Shown here: piece by piece, positions 10,601-16,086 of the stretch | Layout of the letters: each line of letters starts with the position of its first letter | How positions within the stretch are numbered: the stretch's first letter is position 1 | IMG/VR virus record: IMGVR_UViG_3300046516_000490 | Coordinates: 1 to 50,881 of that record | DNA length: 50,881 nt | Source of the DNA: a virus | Reading direction: 5' to 3' (one strand) | Notes under the pieces: generated by a model | Databases searched by the model: none | Seen by the model: only the letters and a program-made list of their open reading frames with translations | Told to the model about the DNA's origin: nothing | Program-made: the position numbers and the translations under genes

Positions 10601-11342
10601 GAGAGGTGCAATAGACGCCCAGAATGCGAGCGCAGCGCACCGGATCTTCAAGGGGGGATCACCAAAAGAGATGAACGCGCTCGATATTCCGCTTAGGGGC
10701 GCGACGCGCGAGCAACTGGCCCAGTTGGAAAATATAGGCAGTAAATATGGGCTACATGACGCTATCGACCGGGGGCAAAACGGCGTCACCCTAACCAGCT
10801 TCAGGGATCAACCTCCCGATCTCGCTGGGAGGTCGTATAGGGCGCTCCTCAACGATCTTCAGGCTGGCGGTTTTGACGCGAGCAAGATCGAGCGCGGCAA
10901 GATCGCCTCGATTTATGCTGATCTGGAAAAGCAATGGGCGGCAGGGCCGGGGTCCGGTCAGGTGACCCAGTTGATCCTCGATAAGCTCAGTACGCCAGAA
11001 ATGCGCGAGGCTTTTGCTCAGAACCCGCATCTTGCCGAGATCGCCCGCAACCGCATCCTGCGCGACGACGAGGCCGCCAAGCAATGGGGCGGCCAGCGCT
11101 TAGACCTACGCAACTTGCGGGCGATCATCGCAATGGGGAAGGACTGGCCCGACAGGCTTGAGCAAGCGCGTAAGTACGGGCTGAAAGCTCTTGTTCCAAC
11201 GGCAGCGGCGGCGGGTATCGCACTCTATCCCGAGGCAGGCCTCCCGGCGGGATTAGGGAATGATGCCAATACCAGCGATCAGACGCCGTCAGCACGGCCG
11301 ATGGCGGGGGCAGGCCGAGCGAGGCGAGATCAACTCCAATGA
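4689..11342 (+). CDS. Giant polyvalent protein (2,217 aa) with HExxH zincin and LPD-like modules
   Basis: A GTG start lies one base after the portal stop. Module one (to about residue 450) holds LHEVQHGVQ (HExxH at 300-304) and GEAEARNVQ (near 407), a pattern I recall from zincin-like metallopeptidase domains of phage polyvalent proteins. Module two (about 460-1140) has HMEELQSDWGQKGRDEG near 845, TNSWTDLGLKRAL near 950 and VGGEGMKGFYD near 1062, typical of large-polyvalent-protein-associated domains. Module three (about 1145-1300) ends in an EARAAAATD-type segment. The rest (to 2217) is unrecognised. GGRVGFADGG (near 450 and 1135) and AGRAGFADGG (near 1302) sit at the module borders. Known polyvalent proteins are thought to be injected with the DNA and to act on host defences. 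Enzyme activity here is inferred. Confidence 0.85.
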   Translation: MAVEDLGDAGDWRAFPVDHDPFADVPDSSASQDRNRDLGYQRFSGHVAAGPSGFGRLDQMVRESAAPDAPEAQPPEKQYYGGQYGAALEHGFQNLAGGIGGAIGGATDLVGQGVGRVAGAVGVPDPEGLGRAVTQMLDSPVHGPTPSSAAHGMAAAHGLGGLSEYAPAMLLGPLARTADQGKLAKAQTMWARGALPQEIYDDTKWLKTPKDQWQFEAPDTAARYVEDKKARILGDVLHLPETYAAYPGLQYIPLSYMPKGKEGGLRGSFTASRQAPGSMQFPPGEMELKQGLGSPSVPLHEVQHGVQSIERFPMGGMPKRPYETNANFDMWEQFRRNNLDKLVLNPPKNPVEWGKYMGIEDPTAAEFEYDEFKRAHDLGVKTNSLLPKVISYAERKANHDYYLSHYGEAEARNVQHRWEEAQKLGGYDKLPHPYKTLDTTYVSFPPYAGGGRVGFADGGVLTDDNTVWPEDQPEQRPSNVPPPQGFQWSPMSAPGLVGGLYNMAKSGLGLTGDVASGKARMEDPETQRRVNDMAGLVTLGAGAMPAEAGALSMGARNLSPLGFYSHGADVAANLPQKVGTTQQMRAALDKAGVKPVEMEGVGLGAEAMPYGWKNPPVNPSVSSEELAGRFRQASPQLQETVLANKGSGNSARRYLYVDPETGAPSRAEGATRIDNPAWAPWRPPPQFEQHSLPGGQNYREVLMHLPANQISDADALAEAQRFSNRIGEDWNRVAPADQARYIQTARESLAERGGSPSNFKSSHWDQPNVVAHLRLNDRTGVADLNDIRSRAASALGARPQDLGSGAAAAAVQKGAITPEEAASLSNASGWINGFKGKPGIEPRLLHMEELQSDWGQKGRDEGFADPKVIQAHEDYVADMRRRMAEGMTQDGIASGVDPVRSGQLAKSTAEKMEPWQLAKYLGEDQTLRDVYAKRVAEEKKIPPGPYVTNTNSWTDLGLKRALIEAARGDYTHLSWTPGADQAARYDLSKQIDELHYTPAMSGGLLRGKKDGQWVVTQKGVSPDDLAGAVGKEVADKLLAAPLNHERFEAGPTHELKGQDLQVGGEGMKGFYDRQVPNQLAKLAKKLDPNAKIGTSQINAPVRRDNPMGTKTVPSLEITPLMHERILQGLPQYQRGGRVGFADGGSTAAVPEHPDTLRLQHEALVSGRKELVFYPGGEGFNRNNFAGVGSNLGVVQFPNKDTAVFRKDGPNRLTPKGVKAAIRAGRLHHLLGYPVSREEAVARTQPPFNEQGLGIVERAPDGTEARAAAATDATAATQAAAMERSKLSPENTISAESPEKVLAGRAGFADGGALEPVEGNPFEDMSATLSARPAPLHDRTMRPTDVARAKGFPEPRSPMHERIAAASRDDLEDPSITAHGGYGTPMNSADILAGRAGPVQEMRPYEDPTFSGQLGAAMEHGAERLGAPMSVVRSAGDIGQTVGEFTGLDMPHHAEQAVLAAKHGDYGAAAGEALGAFPMLPAAGAARLPVRGKITTAIREAASKGNDARVTALQTIHDAQQTRLNEDIERLNQLTPVPVAPRRSPGGSQNPGTAIRDKPYDEALSLADTDHHLIRDTGANPSSYYVGGPTTVKKPADLTALRRQNYGYLAGRPDGWDWYDRYRATLGELHGDTPPPGNAVPAGTWSASMEGQWSAQHPPATEFGMAQKERSGAIAGIPQRANTDVQHEAFNRAIATGDPNEMQLGNKTGQYAQLIEASRGSLPPQATGVNDFRHATQLGYREPDGSPWDRALGEAQHRFVDNETAKMVKWANDNRIAGKTDWTGEQVQAAIWTRQKAEQEMVDRPNLVEERIRQGMSPEEAYEHAFNNEAWPAGNATIAEHLPGFTTYTTHEAQPGLEIAKTGHLPKAAQMTDEERQQFKDNPLSSWLSPKGHDRVYSGLGVAGTPQVSMMTRPASPSLGKFPTDAGVEYNPSTTGRVITGHGARESEEKGAKAVAAYNPADEAILTAGETLRGAIDAQNASAAHRIFKGGSPKEMNALDIPLRGATREQLAQLENIGSKYGLHDAIDRGQNGVTLTSFRDQPPDLAGRSYRALLNDLQAGGFDASKIERGKIASIYADLEKQWAAGPGSGQVTQLILDKLSTPEMREAFAQNPHLAEIARNRILRDDEAAKQWGGQRLDLRNLRAIIAMGKDWPDRLEQARKYGLKALVPTAAAAGIALYPEAGLPAGLGNDANTSDQTPSARPMAGAGRARRDQLQ
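8698..8707. repeat. Palindrome ATCGTACGAT inside the polyvalent gene
   Basis: An exact copy of the 10-base palindrome. Arg is encoded by CGT, which I do not see often elsewhere in the gene. Confidence 0.65.
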
Positions 11343-11511
11343 GATCGGCCTTGTCGCAGGCGACATGGAATGGGATGCTATGTGTCCCCCCAGACCACCA
11401 AAACTTTGGCCTCCAGACGCAAATTGGCATCAGGGCTTCAACCCTGACCACCGCTGGAGCGGCGATCAGGCTGATCAGTCCCGTGAGGAATCTCCGCCGG
11501 GGTAGGATCAT
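11125..11511 (-). CDS. Small exported protein with twin-arginine-like signal
   Basis: A 128-residue minus-strand gene, last of a five-gene island. It opens MILPRRRFLTGLISLIAAP: a twin Arg, Phe-Leu and hydrophobic core, like a Tat signal, with probable cleavage after an Ala-containing segment around residue 20-26. I recall many short proteins with this RRRFLTGL...AAPAIVR opening in Rhizobiales phages, without known function. GGAAGAG about eight bases upstream supports the start. Its last 218 bases overlap the 3' end of the giant polyvalent gene in antisense, so either tail may be poorly conserved; the first 60 residues are the best supported part. Confidence 0.6.
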   Translation of the reverse strand: MILPRRRFLTGLISLIAAPAVVRVEALMPICVWRPKFWWSGGTHSIPFHVACDKADLIGVDLASLGLPPPSAVLTASDRWYWHHSLIPPGGLPRDRVRYPPPLPLEQELSARTYALAQACRASPSPLR

Positions 11512-11635
11512 CGTTCAGCTCTTCCTCTATGTCGGGCTTCCAGTCGTCGGGCAGGCCGTACTTCTCCCGTAAGACCTCTTGGTATTCGAGGCCGGTGCAG
11601 ACCCAGACCTCCCACATGTCGTTCCAATGCATCAC
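11438..11635 (-). CDS. Small acidic protein of the minus-strand island
   Basis: A 65-residue protein starting MMHWNDMWEVWVCTGLEY; the middle is acidic (DIEEELNDDP) and the end polar. The first codon is GTG (11635) in a GTGA overlap with the stop of the preceding gene; an ATG follows immediately and could also serve. Its 3' end overlaps the start of the RR-signal gene by 74 bases in another frame. It has no signal peptide and no recognised family; the call rests on operon position and coupled start. Confidence 0.55.
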   Translation of the reverse strand: MMHWNDMWEVWVCTGLEYQEVLREKYGLPDDWKPDIEEELNDDPTPAEIPHGTDQPDRRSSGGQG

Positions 11636-12003
11636 TTGATCCCCACGGCCTGCTTGGCGGCTTCCTCGGCCTTCAGGATGATCATCAGCTTGTTGATCTC
11701 ATCCTTCTTGCCCGCGAGCGCCGCGTCATGCTCCTTCTGATCCGCGATCTGTTCAGGGGTGCGCGGGTCGGGTTCGCCAATGTTCTCAATCGCGGGAAGC
11801 GGCATGGTCTTGACCGGCGGCGCGGGGTCGGGCGGCGTTGCGGTGATCTCGACGTAGTACGACTTGTCGGGCGCGGGTGCGTGAAGCGAAACGTGCGTGA
11901 CGCCGCAGCGCTGCGGATAAGGGTATTTCCACACCGAAAAGCGATGGCAGGCGGTTGCGGGCTGGGCGCTGACCAGCAGCGTGGCGAGGGCGATCTTGAT
12001 CAT
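11632..12003 (-). CDS. Secreted CHRFSVW-type small protein
   Basis: A 123-residue protein from the ATG at 12003, chosen because it forms an ATGA overlap with the upstream stop; an ATG four codons earlier is possible. MIKIALATLLVSAQPATA is a clear signal sequence, followed by CHRFSVWKYPYPQRCGVT with two cysteines that could form a disulfide after export. The middle is proline-rich (TPPDPAPPVKTMPLP) and the C-terminal 45 residues are a charged helix. I recall similar ACHR(F/Y)S.W.YP.PQRC proteins in alphaproteobacterial phages and prophages, function unknown. A periplasmic role, for example in lysis or superinfection exclusion, is only a guess. Confidence 0.7.
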   Translation of the reverse strand: MIKIALATLLVSAQPATACHRFSVWKYPYPQRCGVTHVSLHAPAPDKSYYVEITATPPDPAPPVKTMPLPAIENIGEPDPRTPEQIADQKEHDAALAGKKDEINKLMIILKAEEAAKQAVGIK

Positions 12004-12248
12004 TGGCTGCACCATTCACAGTTGGGGGTTTCGCATTTGGCAACGCCGTAGTTCATGCGTTGCGCCACGTCGTCGAAGTCGGGCGTCCATGGCTGGCGGG
12101 AGCTATCGACCAGCTCGTGGATATCGGCGCATTTCCAGACATGGCCATGCGGCGCCTCGACCCGCAGCTCGTTGTGGCCAAATCCGCGATCATACTCCAC
12201 TGTCGCGCCAACAGCTTTGGCGAGGCTTTTGATGCCTCTAAGGTTCAC
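12000..12248 (-). CDS. Small conserved hypothetical protein
   Basis: An 82-residue protein with a GTG start in a GTGA overlap with the upstream stop. It carries GIKSLAKAVGATVEYDRGFGHNEL and a HVWKCADIHELVD segment, and ends CETPNCEWCSQ. The C-x4-C-x2-C end with an upstream Cys could bind a metal, but the spacing fits no family I can name. There is no signal peptide. It lies in the middle of the minus-strand island and is translationally coupled on both sides. Confidence 0.65.
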   Translation of the reverse strand: MNLRGIKSLAKAVGATVEYDRGFGHNELRVEAPHGHVWKCADIHELVDSSRQPWTPDFDDVAQRMNYGVAKCETPNCEWCSQ

Positions 12249-12469
12249 GGGGTCGTCTCCTTGGTTTCGAGGCCCTTGAGGGTCCAGCGGTGGGTGACCG
12301 GGTCGTCCGACTCGACGGCGCGCCGGTTCTCGGCCCCGGCCTTGCAGCCCATCCAGCGGTTCTGAAGGTCGATGGCGTAATTGATCGCCTCGCCTGCGGT
12401 GGCGAAGCGCAGGCCGTTGCCGACCCAGCTATTTTCGCCAACGCCTTTGATCTCGGGAATGAATGACAT
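12245..12469 (-). CDS. First gene of the minus-strand island, small hypothetical protein
   Basis: A 74-residue soluble protein (MSFIPEIKGVGENSWVGNGL...INYAIDLQNRWMGCKAGAENRRAVESDD). The layout, with a short helix AGEAINYAIDLQNRW and then a beta-like VTHRWTLKGL tail, resembles small phage proteins of unknown role. GAGGAG (minus strand, 12475-12480) is five bases from the ATG, the best ribosome binding site in the island, which marks this as the leader gene. The candidate promoter is at 12493-12521. Confidence 0.7.
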   Translation of the reverse strand: MSFIPEIKGVGENSWVGNGLRFATAGEAINYAIDLQNRWMGCKAGAENRRAVESDDPVTHRWTLKGLETKETTP

Positions 12470-12492
12470 GGGGGCTCCTCTTGTCGCAGTAA

Positions 12493-12521
12493 CAGCTACA
12501 CTCGACCCTCCTCATTGTCAA
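12493..12521 (-). promoter_or_regulatory. Candidate promoter of the minus-strand island
   Basis: On the minus strand a perfect TTGACA (12516-12521) is followed after 17 bases by TAGCTG, a poor -10 box. It is placed about 25-50 bases before the first gene of the island. Its -35 box overlaps the one proposed for the opposite strand, so the two transcripts may interfere. Confidence 0.45.
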
Positions 12522-12543
12522 CCATGAGATTTCCGCGTAGCAA
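12515..12543 (+). promoter_or_regulatory. Candidate divergent promoter for the head-gene operon
   Basis: TTGTCA (12515-12520), 17 bases, then TAGCAA. It reads toward the basic RGG-rich gene and the capsid genes and shares its -35 region with the minus-strand promoter. The -10 box is weak. Confidence 0.35.
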
Positions 12544-12587
12544 TTGCAGCGAGGCAGATGCGGGATGTGAGAACCGGGAGGCTCCCT

Positions 12588-13601
12588 ATGACGGGGCTGA
12601 CGCCGAAGGCTCATACCCAAGCGGTCCTCAAGAGGATGAATCTGGCGGGCTCTGTTCCGGGGAATTTGAACCGGGACAACGACGCCAGCGGCGACAATTA
12701 CGGCCTCGCCTCCGCGCGCTCATCCGACTCTTCCAGCTTCCAGATGGACGGCGCGCCGAAGAGCCCGCACATGGGCAGGCCCGGGCGCCAGAGCGGCGGG
12801 CGGATCTCTGGCGACCTCGTTCGCACCCGGCGCACCCCCGAGGAAACCGCAAGCGACATCGCGAATGAGGACAAGGTCGTCAACGCTCTGGCGAAGGATC
12901 GTCGCAGCGAAGGCGCTAGGGACGCTGTAAACGGGGCTAAGATTTTGCGTATGTCGCCAAGCCAGCGCGACGCCTACGCCAATGAAAAGGACGGGGGGCG
13001 GATTGGCCGCTGGAAGGGCGGGGCCGCTCGGGACAAGCTGGGGCAGAAAGACGCTTTGGCCTCGGATAACCCCGGTTACGGGGATGCGATGCCGGGCGAG
13101 CGAGAATATTACAACTTCATTCGCGGCGGCCTTGGCACGACGAAGGTCGGAGCGCCGATGGGCAAGGGCGGCGTCGGGTCTGACGCAACCGCCGAGCCGA
13201 CGAACCAAGCCAAGGGTGGCCGAGTCGGCCGCGCGCGGGGCGGGCGCACCAAGGGCAAGACGACCGTCAACGTGATCATCGGCGGGCAGAAGACGATGCC
13301 GCCGCCAGCTCCCATGATGCCTCCTCCGCCGATGGCGGCCTCCGGTCCCGTCGGCCCGCCACGGCCTCCCATGCCACCTCCCGGCATGGGTCCGCCGCCC
13401 GGCGGCGCGCCTCCGGGCATGGGGGGTGGACCCCCTCCCGGTATGCCTCCGATGCTCCGGGCGCGGGGTGGGCGAATCGAGATCTCGACCCCCGGCAAGC
13501 ACGACTACGGCAAGGCTGGCGTGCCGCACGGCAAGATCGATGAGAAGTACGGCGGCGGCTCTGGCCTCGGCCGACAGGCGAACGCGCGGCGCCAGAAATG
13601 A
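12588..13601 (+). CDS. Basic RGG-motif virion-type protein with proline-rich linker
   Basis: A 337-residue protein. The ATG at 12588 is preferred over one at 12558 because GGGAGG at 12576-12581 is ideally spaced. The sequence is low in hydrophobic residues and likely mostly disordered. It holds repeated Gly-Arg units: MGRPGRQSGGRISG, KDGGRIGRWKGG, AKGGRVGRARGGRTKGK and RARGGRIEI. A run of about 55 Pro/Met/Gly residues (roughly 245-300) separates the last units. The same GGR units occur in the portal tail and the giant proteins, suggesting a shared binding or processing signal. Its position after the portal block and before the capsid block fits a head component or nucleic-acid binder, but no family was recognised. 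Confidence 0.75.
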   Translation: MTGLTPKAHTQAVLKRMNLAGSVPGNLNRDNDASGDNYGLASARSSDSSSFQMDGAPKSPHMGRPGRQSGGRISGDLVRTRRTPEETASDIANEDKVVNALAKDRRSEGARDAVNGAKILRMSPSQRDAYANEKDGGRIGRWKGGAARDKLGQKDALASDNPGYGDAMPGEREYYNFIRGGLGTTKVGAPMGKGGVGSDATAEPTNQAKGGRVGRARGGRTKGKTTVNVIIGGQKTMPPPAPMMPPPPMAASGPVGPPRPPMPPPGMGPPPGGAPPGMGGGPPPGMPPMLRARGGRIEISTPGKHDYGKAGVPHGKIDEKYGGGSGLGRQANARRQK

Positions 13602-13828
13602 CAGACCAGACTTTCGGCGAGCGCGCGGTCGGGCTGTCGTTCAATCCGAGCGGCGACGACGCGGTGCATCTTTTGAAGAGCGCTGCGGCGTCGTTCATCG
13701 ACCTCTGCAATGAAGCGCGCGAGCTGACGCAAGACCCCGAGATCAAGCGGATGTACTCGATTGCGATCACCGAGGCGCAGACCGCGCAGATGTGGGGAGT
13801 CAAGGCGGCCACATGGAAGGCGGCCTGA
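13598..13828 (+). CDS. acb2: Acb2/Tad1-hairpin-like protein, candidate anti-CBASS cyclic-nucleotide sponge
   Basis: A 76-residue all-helical protein, ATGA-coupled to the previous gene. It shows the features I associate with the Acb2 / Tad1-hairpin family of phages: GERAVGLSFNPSG (FNPS at 15-18), a first helix DAVHLLKSAAASFIDLCNEA, a short turn TQDPE, and a second helix EIKRMYSIAITEAQTAQMW ending in GVKAAT (67-72). Family members form hexamers that soak up CBASS cyclic di- and trinucleotides and so block effector activation. The length and the two-helix layout agree. The assignment is by recalled motif, not by search. Its place among structural genes suggests late expression, unusual for an anti-defence gene. 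Confidence 0.75.
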   Translation: MTDQTFGERAVGLSFNPSGDDAVHLLKSAAASFIDLCNEARELTQDPEIKRMYSIAITEAQTAQMWGVKAATWKAA

Positions 13829-14047
13829 TTGGACGCCGCCAGCCTCTATTTCGGAGGCAAGCTCTTGGAGATCATCCGCGCCAAGCAGGCTGAGATGTCG
13901 AAGCCCTTATTGCTCGGGCAGGCGCTCGACTACCCCGACTACAAGGCCCGCGCCGGGTATCTGAAGGGCTTAGCCGATGTCGTCGGCTGGATGAAATCAA
14001 TCGACATGGAAGATAAGGAGACGGCGTCAGCATGGCGACAGGATTAG
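13829..14047 (+). CDS. Small helical phage protein (TTG start)
   Basis: A 72-residue protein (MDAASLYFGGKLLEIIRAKQAEMSKPLL, then DYKARAGYLKGLADVVGWMKSIDMED). It starts with TTG immediately after the stop of the Acb2-like gene; GGAAGG at 13815-13820 supports this start. I recall similar short phage proteins opening (M)DAA.LY.GGKLLEIIRA, placed near head genes, of unknown function. Two amphipathic helices are predicted by eye, with no membrane segment. Its end overlaps the cochaperonin start by 16 bases. Confidence 0.7.
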   Translation: MDAASLYFGGKLLEIIRAKQAEMSKPLLLGQALDYPDYKARAGYLKGLADVVGWMKSIDMEDKETASAWRQD

Positions 14048-14442
14048 TTCAGAAGCTAGCGCACAAGGAAGACCCAGCCACCGTGATCTGGCTCGCGCTG
14101 GGCAATGCGCTCGACGAGTTCGACATCGCCGCGCAAGGCGTCCTGATCGCCATGTATGAACGGCCGGATGACGTGAAGACCGAAGGCGGCATCCTCCTCC
14201 CGCACGCCCATGTGAAAGAGGACGAATATCAGAGCCGGGTCGCGCTGGTGGTGAAGCTCGGCCGCCGCGCCTTCACTGACGACGAGCATGTGAAGTGGGA
14301 CGGCTACCACTGCGAGGTCGGCGACTGGGTCGCGCTGCGTTCCAGCGACGGCATGAAGCTCAGCGTCAGGGGCGTCCACTGCCGCCTGATCTCTGATGTG
14401 TACCTGAAATTGAAGATCCCTCATGCGGATGCGGTGTTCTGA
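14032..14442 (+). CDS. GroES-like cochaperonin (Cpn10)
   Basis: A 136-residue protein. Residues about 36-58 (VLIAMYERPDDVKTEGGILLPH) match the Cpn10 pattern of a first beta strand, a mobile-loop region and the G-I-x-L-P element. RVALVVKLGRRAF (69-81) and CEVGDWVALRSSDG (94-107) fit the barrel strands. No GroEL gene is present, so it would cap the host chaperonin to help fold the capsid protein, as T4 gp31 does; that parallel is an inference. The N-terminal 30 residues (HKEDPATVIWLALG) are longer than in bacterial GroES, as is common in phage versions. It directly precedes the scaffold gene, with a stop-start overlap. Confidence 0.85.
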   Translation: MATGLVQKLAHKEDPATVIWLALGNALDEFDIAAQGVLIAMYERPDDVKTEGGILLPHAHVKEDEYQSRVALVVKLGRRAFTDDEHVKWDGYHCEVGDWVALRSSDGMKLSVRGVHCRLISDVYLKLKIPHADAVF

Positions 14443-15389
14443 TGCCCCCCGATGACGACGAGATCGCCAAGACCCAGAAGGAGCATGGCGCCTATTTTCG
14501 CGCTTCGACCGAGGAAGAGGAATCGCCAGAAGGGCGTTTCGATCCGGTCGATGTCGATCTGAACGCGCCAGAGAAGGGCGATAAGCCCGATACCGGCGCC
14601 GCCGCCGAGGAGCTGCGCGCCCAGCTAAGGCAGGCGCAGGAAGCCGCCGCCATGGCGACGCGCGCGGCGCAGGAACAAAGCCAGCGGGCGGCATACGCCG
14701 AGCAGCGCGCCGTCGGTTCGACGGTCGGCATGATCGATTCGGCGCTCGAAAACGCGCAGTCGGTCGCCGCCAACGCCAAGGCGAAATTCCAAGCCGCGCT
14801 CGATGCGGCGGACCACGCGGTCGCCGCGCAGGCGCAAGAGGAACTCTCCGACGCCCGCCATAACCTCCTTCGCCTGCAAGAACAGCGCGCGATGGTCGAG
14901 GCGCAACTGCGGCAAGCGCAGCAACAGCCGCAAAGGCAGCAACCGCCGCAAGAGCCGCAGAGCATCGACACGATCTCTCGCGATCTCGTCAACGCAGGCT
15001 ATCCCCGCTCGGCCGATTGGCTCCGCTCGCATCCCGAATGGGTGAGCAGGCCAGACCTCCTGAAGCGGGTGGCGAGCGCCGACAACCACCTCGTCGATAA
15101 CAAGGGGTTTGTGCGGGAGTCGGACGAGTATTTCGCCGCGCTGGAACAGGAGCTGGGCGTGAACCAACAGCAGCGGCGCCCTGATTACGGTCAACAGCGC
15201 CGCAGCGCCGCCGCCCCGACATCCAATTCCGCTCCGAGCCTGCGCACCGGCCAGCCGATGATGCGTTCGCACGTCACCCTGACCCCGGCGCAGCGCGAGG
15301 CGGCGGAACTGAGCGGCATGACCGAGCGCGAATACGCGCAGGAGTTCGAAACGGCGAGGGTCAACAACAAGCTGATTGGATATCGATGA
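14442..15389 (+). CDS. Scaffold-like capsid assembly protein
   Basis: A 315-residue acidic, Ala/Gln/Glu-rich protein. The disordered acidic N-terminus (MPPDDDEIAKTQKEHGAYF) is followed by a long coiled coil (about 55-165), a Gln/Pro hinge (QPQRQQPPQEPQ), a conserved unit around YPRSADWLRSHPEW, and a C-terminal helix TPAQREAAELSGMTEREYAQ. Position, length and composition fit a phage scaffolding protein, which guides capsid shell assembly and leaves before or during packaging. The start codon overlaps the cochaperonin stop (TGATG). No protease gene was recognised, so removal by cleavage is not supported here. Confidence 0.8.
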   Translation: MPPDDDEIAKTQKEHGAYFRASTEEEESPEGRFDPVDVDLNAPEKGDKPDTGAAAEELRAQLRQAQEAAAMATRAAQEQSQRAAYAEQRAVGSTVGMIDSALENAQSVAANAKAKFQAALDAADHAVAAQAQEELSDARHNLLRLQEQRAMVEAQLRQAQQQPQRQQPPQEPQSIDTISRDLVNAGYPRSADWLRSHPEWVSRPDLLKRVASADNHLVDNKGFVRESDEYFAALEQELGVNQQQRRPDYGQQRRSAAAPTSNSAPSLRTGQPMMRSHVTLTPAQREAAELSGMTEREYAQEFETARVNNKLIGYR

Positions 15390-15937
15390 TGAGCGACGCC
15401 GCCACCGCCCGAGTGGGCAATAAGGAAACCGTGCGCAGCGAGGCCGAGGTCGCGTCAGCCAAGCCGCAGATCGTCGATCACGAGGCCCGCGCCCGGGCGC
15501 GCGTCGCCGAGATCAGGGCAATCCATGGCGATGACGACTTCAGCGAGGTGTTCGTCGATAAATGGTATGCCGAAGCGCCTCCCGGCTGGGTCTACAACTG
15601 GAAGACGCACTCGGTTTGGAACAAAGAGTATCCGCAGTATCTGAGCAACATGCAGCACAATGGCTGGAGCCCGGTCCCGTCGCACCGCGTGCGCCACCTC
15701 CTCTACCCCGAGTATGACGCCGAGAACACCATCATCGACGGCATGATTCTGATGGAGCGGCCGAAGGAAATCAACGACCGGGTGAACAAGCGCGATCACC
15801 GTCTCGCCATCGACGCCGTTCGCAACAGCGAGAGGAAGCTCTCGGACGCACCGAGCGGCACCGCGCCGCGCACCGCCTTCGCGGACACAATGCCCAAGGT
15901 GCGTGGCCACGTCGGCCCGGTCACCATCGACGATTGA
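15386..15937 (+). CDS. Conserved phage head-region protein
   Basis: A 183-residue soluble protein. The hallmark is APPGWVYNWKTHSVWNKEYP followed by NGWSPVPSHRVRHLL, IIDGMILMERPKEINDRVNK and a helical basic segment. I recall a family with PGW.Y.WK...., GW.PVP and (V/M)LMERP motifs next to capsid genes of many short-tailed phages, of unknown function. ATGATG at the start overlaps the previous stop, so either ATG may be used. A structural or assembly role is inferred from the context only. Confidence 0.75.
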   Translation: MMSDAATARVGNKETVRSEAEVASAKPQIVDHEARARARVAEIRAIHGDDDFSEVFVDKWYAEAPPGWVYNWKTHSVWNKEYPQYLSNMQHNGWSPVPSHRVRHLLYPEYDAENTIIDGMILMERPKEINDRVNKRDHRLAIDAVRNSERKLSDAPSGTAPRTAFADTMPKVRGHVGPVTIDD

Positions 15938-15962
15938 CATAAATCGGTGATGTGCATTAAGA
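15934..15962 (+). promoter_or_regulatory. Candidate capsid-gene promoter
   Basis: A perfect TTGACA (15934-15939) overlaps the stop of the upstream gene; after 17 bases comes TTAAGA, a weak -10 box. The 149-base gap before the decoration-type gene (15938-16086) holds no reading frame and only short GC hairpins. A dedicated promoter for the abundant capsid proteins is plausible here. Confidence 0.4.
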
Positions 15963-16086
15963 CTTGCGCTTAGCCGGTCCTTCCGGCCTCACGGCCCCGT
16001 GGCGCTCTCGGGCTCGTGCATAATCCAAGCTCATTGGCGGCGCTCGTCGATGGCGATTCTTCTAACCCTTGCGGGAGAAGTTCGTC

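Noticed and set aside
12720-13529. 269-codon minus-strand frame
   Set aside because: Antisense shadow of the Pro/Gly-rich region of the 12588 gene.
15963-16060. GC-rich hairpins (GCCGG/CCGGC and GGCC/GGCC) before the decoration gene as a terminator
   Set aside because: Stems are only four to five bases and no T-run follows.
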